A stretch of 51,553 bases of DNA from Gammaproteobacteria bacterium (lineage in GTDB: Bacteria > Pseudomonadota > Gammaproteobacteria > Chromatiales > Chromatiaceae), in assembly GCA_024275295.1 (NCBI GenBank), contig JAJRZI010000098.1, forward strand, positions 1 through 51,553, read 5' to 3'. Made by a program: the position numbers and the translations under genes. The notes under the pieces were generated by a model. The model searched no databases. It saw only the letters and a list, made by a program, of their open reading frames with translations, and was not told the origin of the DNA. Of this stretch, positions 50,830 to 51,553 are shown in pieces (positions within the stretch are counted from its first letter, which is position 1; every line of letters begins with the position of its first letter).

Positions 50830-51553
50830 TGATCTGGCAAGACTTTTCCGGACAAAAGATCACGCAACATTCTGACGTCTTGCCTCATAGCCCAATGGCG
50901 TCTGATAGCCGATAGTTGAATGGCGTCTCTGGCGGTTATAAAAAACTTCGATATACTCAAAAATATCCTGCTTAGCTTCCTCTCTTGTCTGATAGCGCCT
51001 GTGGTGGACCAACTCTGTTTTTAGCGTATGGAAGAAGCTCTCCGATGGTGCATTATCCCAGCAGTTGCCTTTACGGCTCATACTGCAGACAAACCCATTT
51101 TCCTTTATGGTCTTCTGGTATAGGTCTGAGGCATATTGACTGCCCCGATCACTGTGTACCATAAGGCCCTTAGATGGTTTTCGTTTCCAGATACTCATCA
51201 TCAGCGCATCATTGGCCAGCTGAGCATTGATTCGCTCTGACATTGACCAGCCCACAACAGCTCGTGAATAGAGATCAATCAAGACAGCAAGGTAGAGCCA
51301 ACCTTCATCAGTGTGGATATAGGTGATATTCCCCGCGTACACGGTATTGGGTTGATCTACCAAGAATTCACGGTCCAATAGATTCGGGGCCACAGGGCAG
51401 CCATGGTTAGAGTTAGTTGTTGCCTTGAATTTGCGTTTGCTCTTACTCTCCAGCCCTTGTTGCTTCATCAAGCGACTAGCACGCGCACGACTGATTGGCT
51501 CTCCCTCTTCCATCATATCCTGGCTGATACGCCTTGCACCGTAGGTCCCTCGA
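50830..51553 (-). mobile_element. IS3-family insertion sequence, one end (continues beyond window)
   Basis: The left boundary is placed at TGATCTGGCAAGACTTTTCC followed by GGACA, which resembles IS3-type terminal repeats (TGATC at the tip, GGACA inside). It begins 29 nt beyond the transposase stop. The other end, OrfA and the target duplication lie outside the window, so the boundary is inferred. Confidence 0.75.
50860..51553 (-). CDS. IS3-family transposase OrfB, 5' end outside window
   Basis: The rve-type integrase domain is visible. The frame is open to the window end ([14 protein letters not shown] precedes an internal Met at 51516), so the gene continues beyond. An HTH_21 region ([15 protein letters not shown]) leads to the catalytic core. 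The second Asp ([11 protein letters not shown]) and the Glu ([17 protein letters not shown]) of the DDE triad are present. The first catalytic Asp is Asn: [10 protein letters not shown] in place of GDITYI. This single GAT-to-AAT change should abolish transposition. Confidence 0.9.
   Translation of the reverse strand, partial: RGTYGARRISQDMMEEGEPISRARASRLMKQQGLESKSKRKFKATTNSNHGCPVAPNLLDREFLVDQPNTVYAGNITYIHTDEGWLYLAVLIDLYSRAVVGWSMSERINAQLANDALMMSIWKRKPSKGLMVHSDRGSQYASDLYQKTIKENGFVCSMSRKGNCWDNAPSESFFHTLKTELVHHRRYQTREEAKQDIFEYIEVFYNRQRRHSTIGYQTPLGYEARRQNVA

Overview
The window looks like chromosomal DNA from a free-living or symbiotic gammaproteobacterium of middling GC content. The evidence is a ndk-rlmN-pilW-rodZ-hisS-yfgM-bamB-der block, a gacA-uvrC-pgsA-tRNA-Gly-tRNA-Cys block, RelA rather than a single Rel, and an E1-E2 AceE/AceF pyruvate dehydrogenase. 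I cannot name the genus from sequence alone. A tkt-gap-pgk-pyk run would suit an autotroph, but no carboxylase is present here.

Layout. 1-9.4 kb (+): the end of relA, then ndk, rlmN, pilW, rodZ, hisS, yfgM, bamB, der; ispG, usually between rodZ and hisS, is absent. 9.4-14.3 kb (-): the activated-methyl cycle (metK, ahcY behind an S-adenosylhomocysteine riboswitch, metF with an in-frame stop) plus a polytopic membrane protein. 14.5-21.2 kb (+): a thioredoxin-fold protein, an intact 152-bp MITE with perfect ends and an 8-bp target duplication, then tkt-gap-pgk-pyk. 21.2-28.7 kb (+): a CHASE2 adenylate cyclase and a Crp-type regulator, a noncoding stretch with every hallmark of a CsrB/RsmZ RNA, then gacA, a uracil-DNA glycosylase, uvrC and pgsA. 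28.7-41.1 kb: two tRNA genes, then a tandem island whose three boundaries are copies of the 3' part of tRNA-Cys. The first unit carries only a GNAT/DUF1778 toxin-antitoxin pair. The second carries ParDE (toxin broken), a P-type cation ATPase and a CzcCBA heavy-metal efflux operon. 41.4-50.5 kb: aceF, aceE (frameshifted), a pterin dehydratase (in-frame stop), a rubrerythrin-like protein, fumC and acnA (in-frame stop). 50.5 kb to the end: a short gene cut by an IS3-family element running off the window.

The two most interesting systems are the putative CsrA-sequestering RNA directly upstream of its expected activator gene gacA, next to a cAMP module, and the integrase-less tRNA-Cys-tail cassette array in which each unit starts with a toxin-antitoxin operon and ends with the same 62-nt sequence. 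A third theme is gene damage. Five conserved genes each carry exactly one lesion (four nonsense codons using all three stops, one frameshift) with otherwise intact downstream coding. The IS transposase has also lost its first catalytic aspartate. This means recent decay or base errors in the assembly, and the sequence alone cannot tell which.
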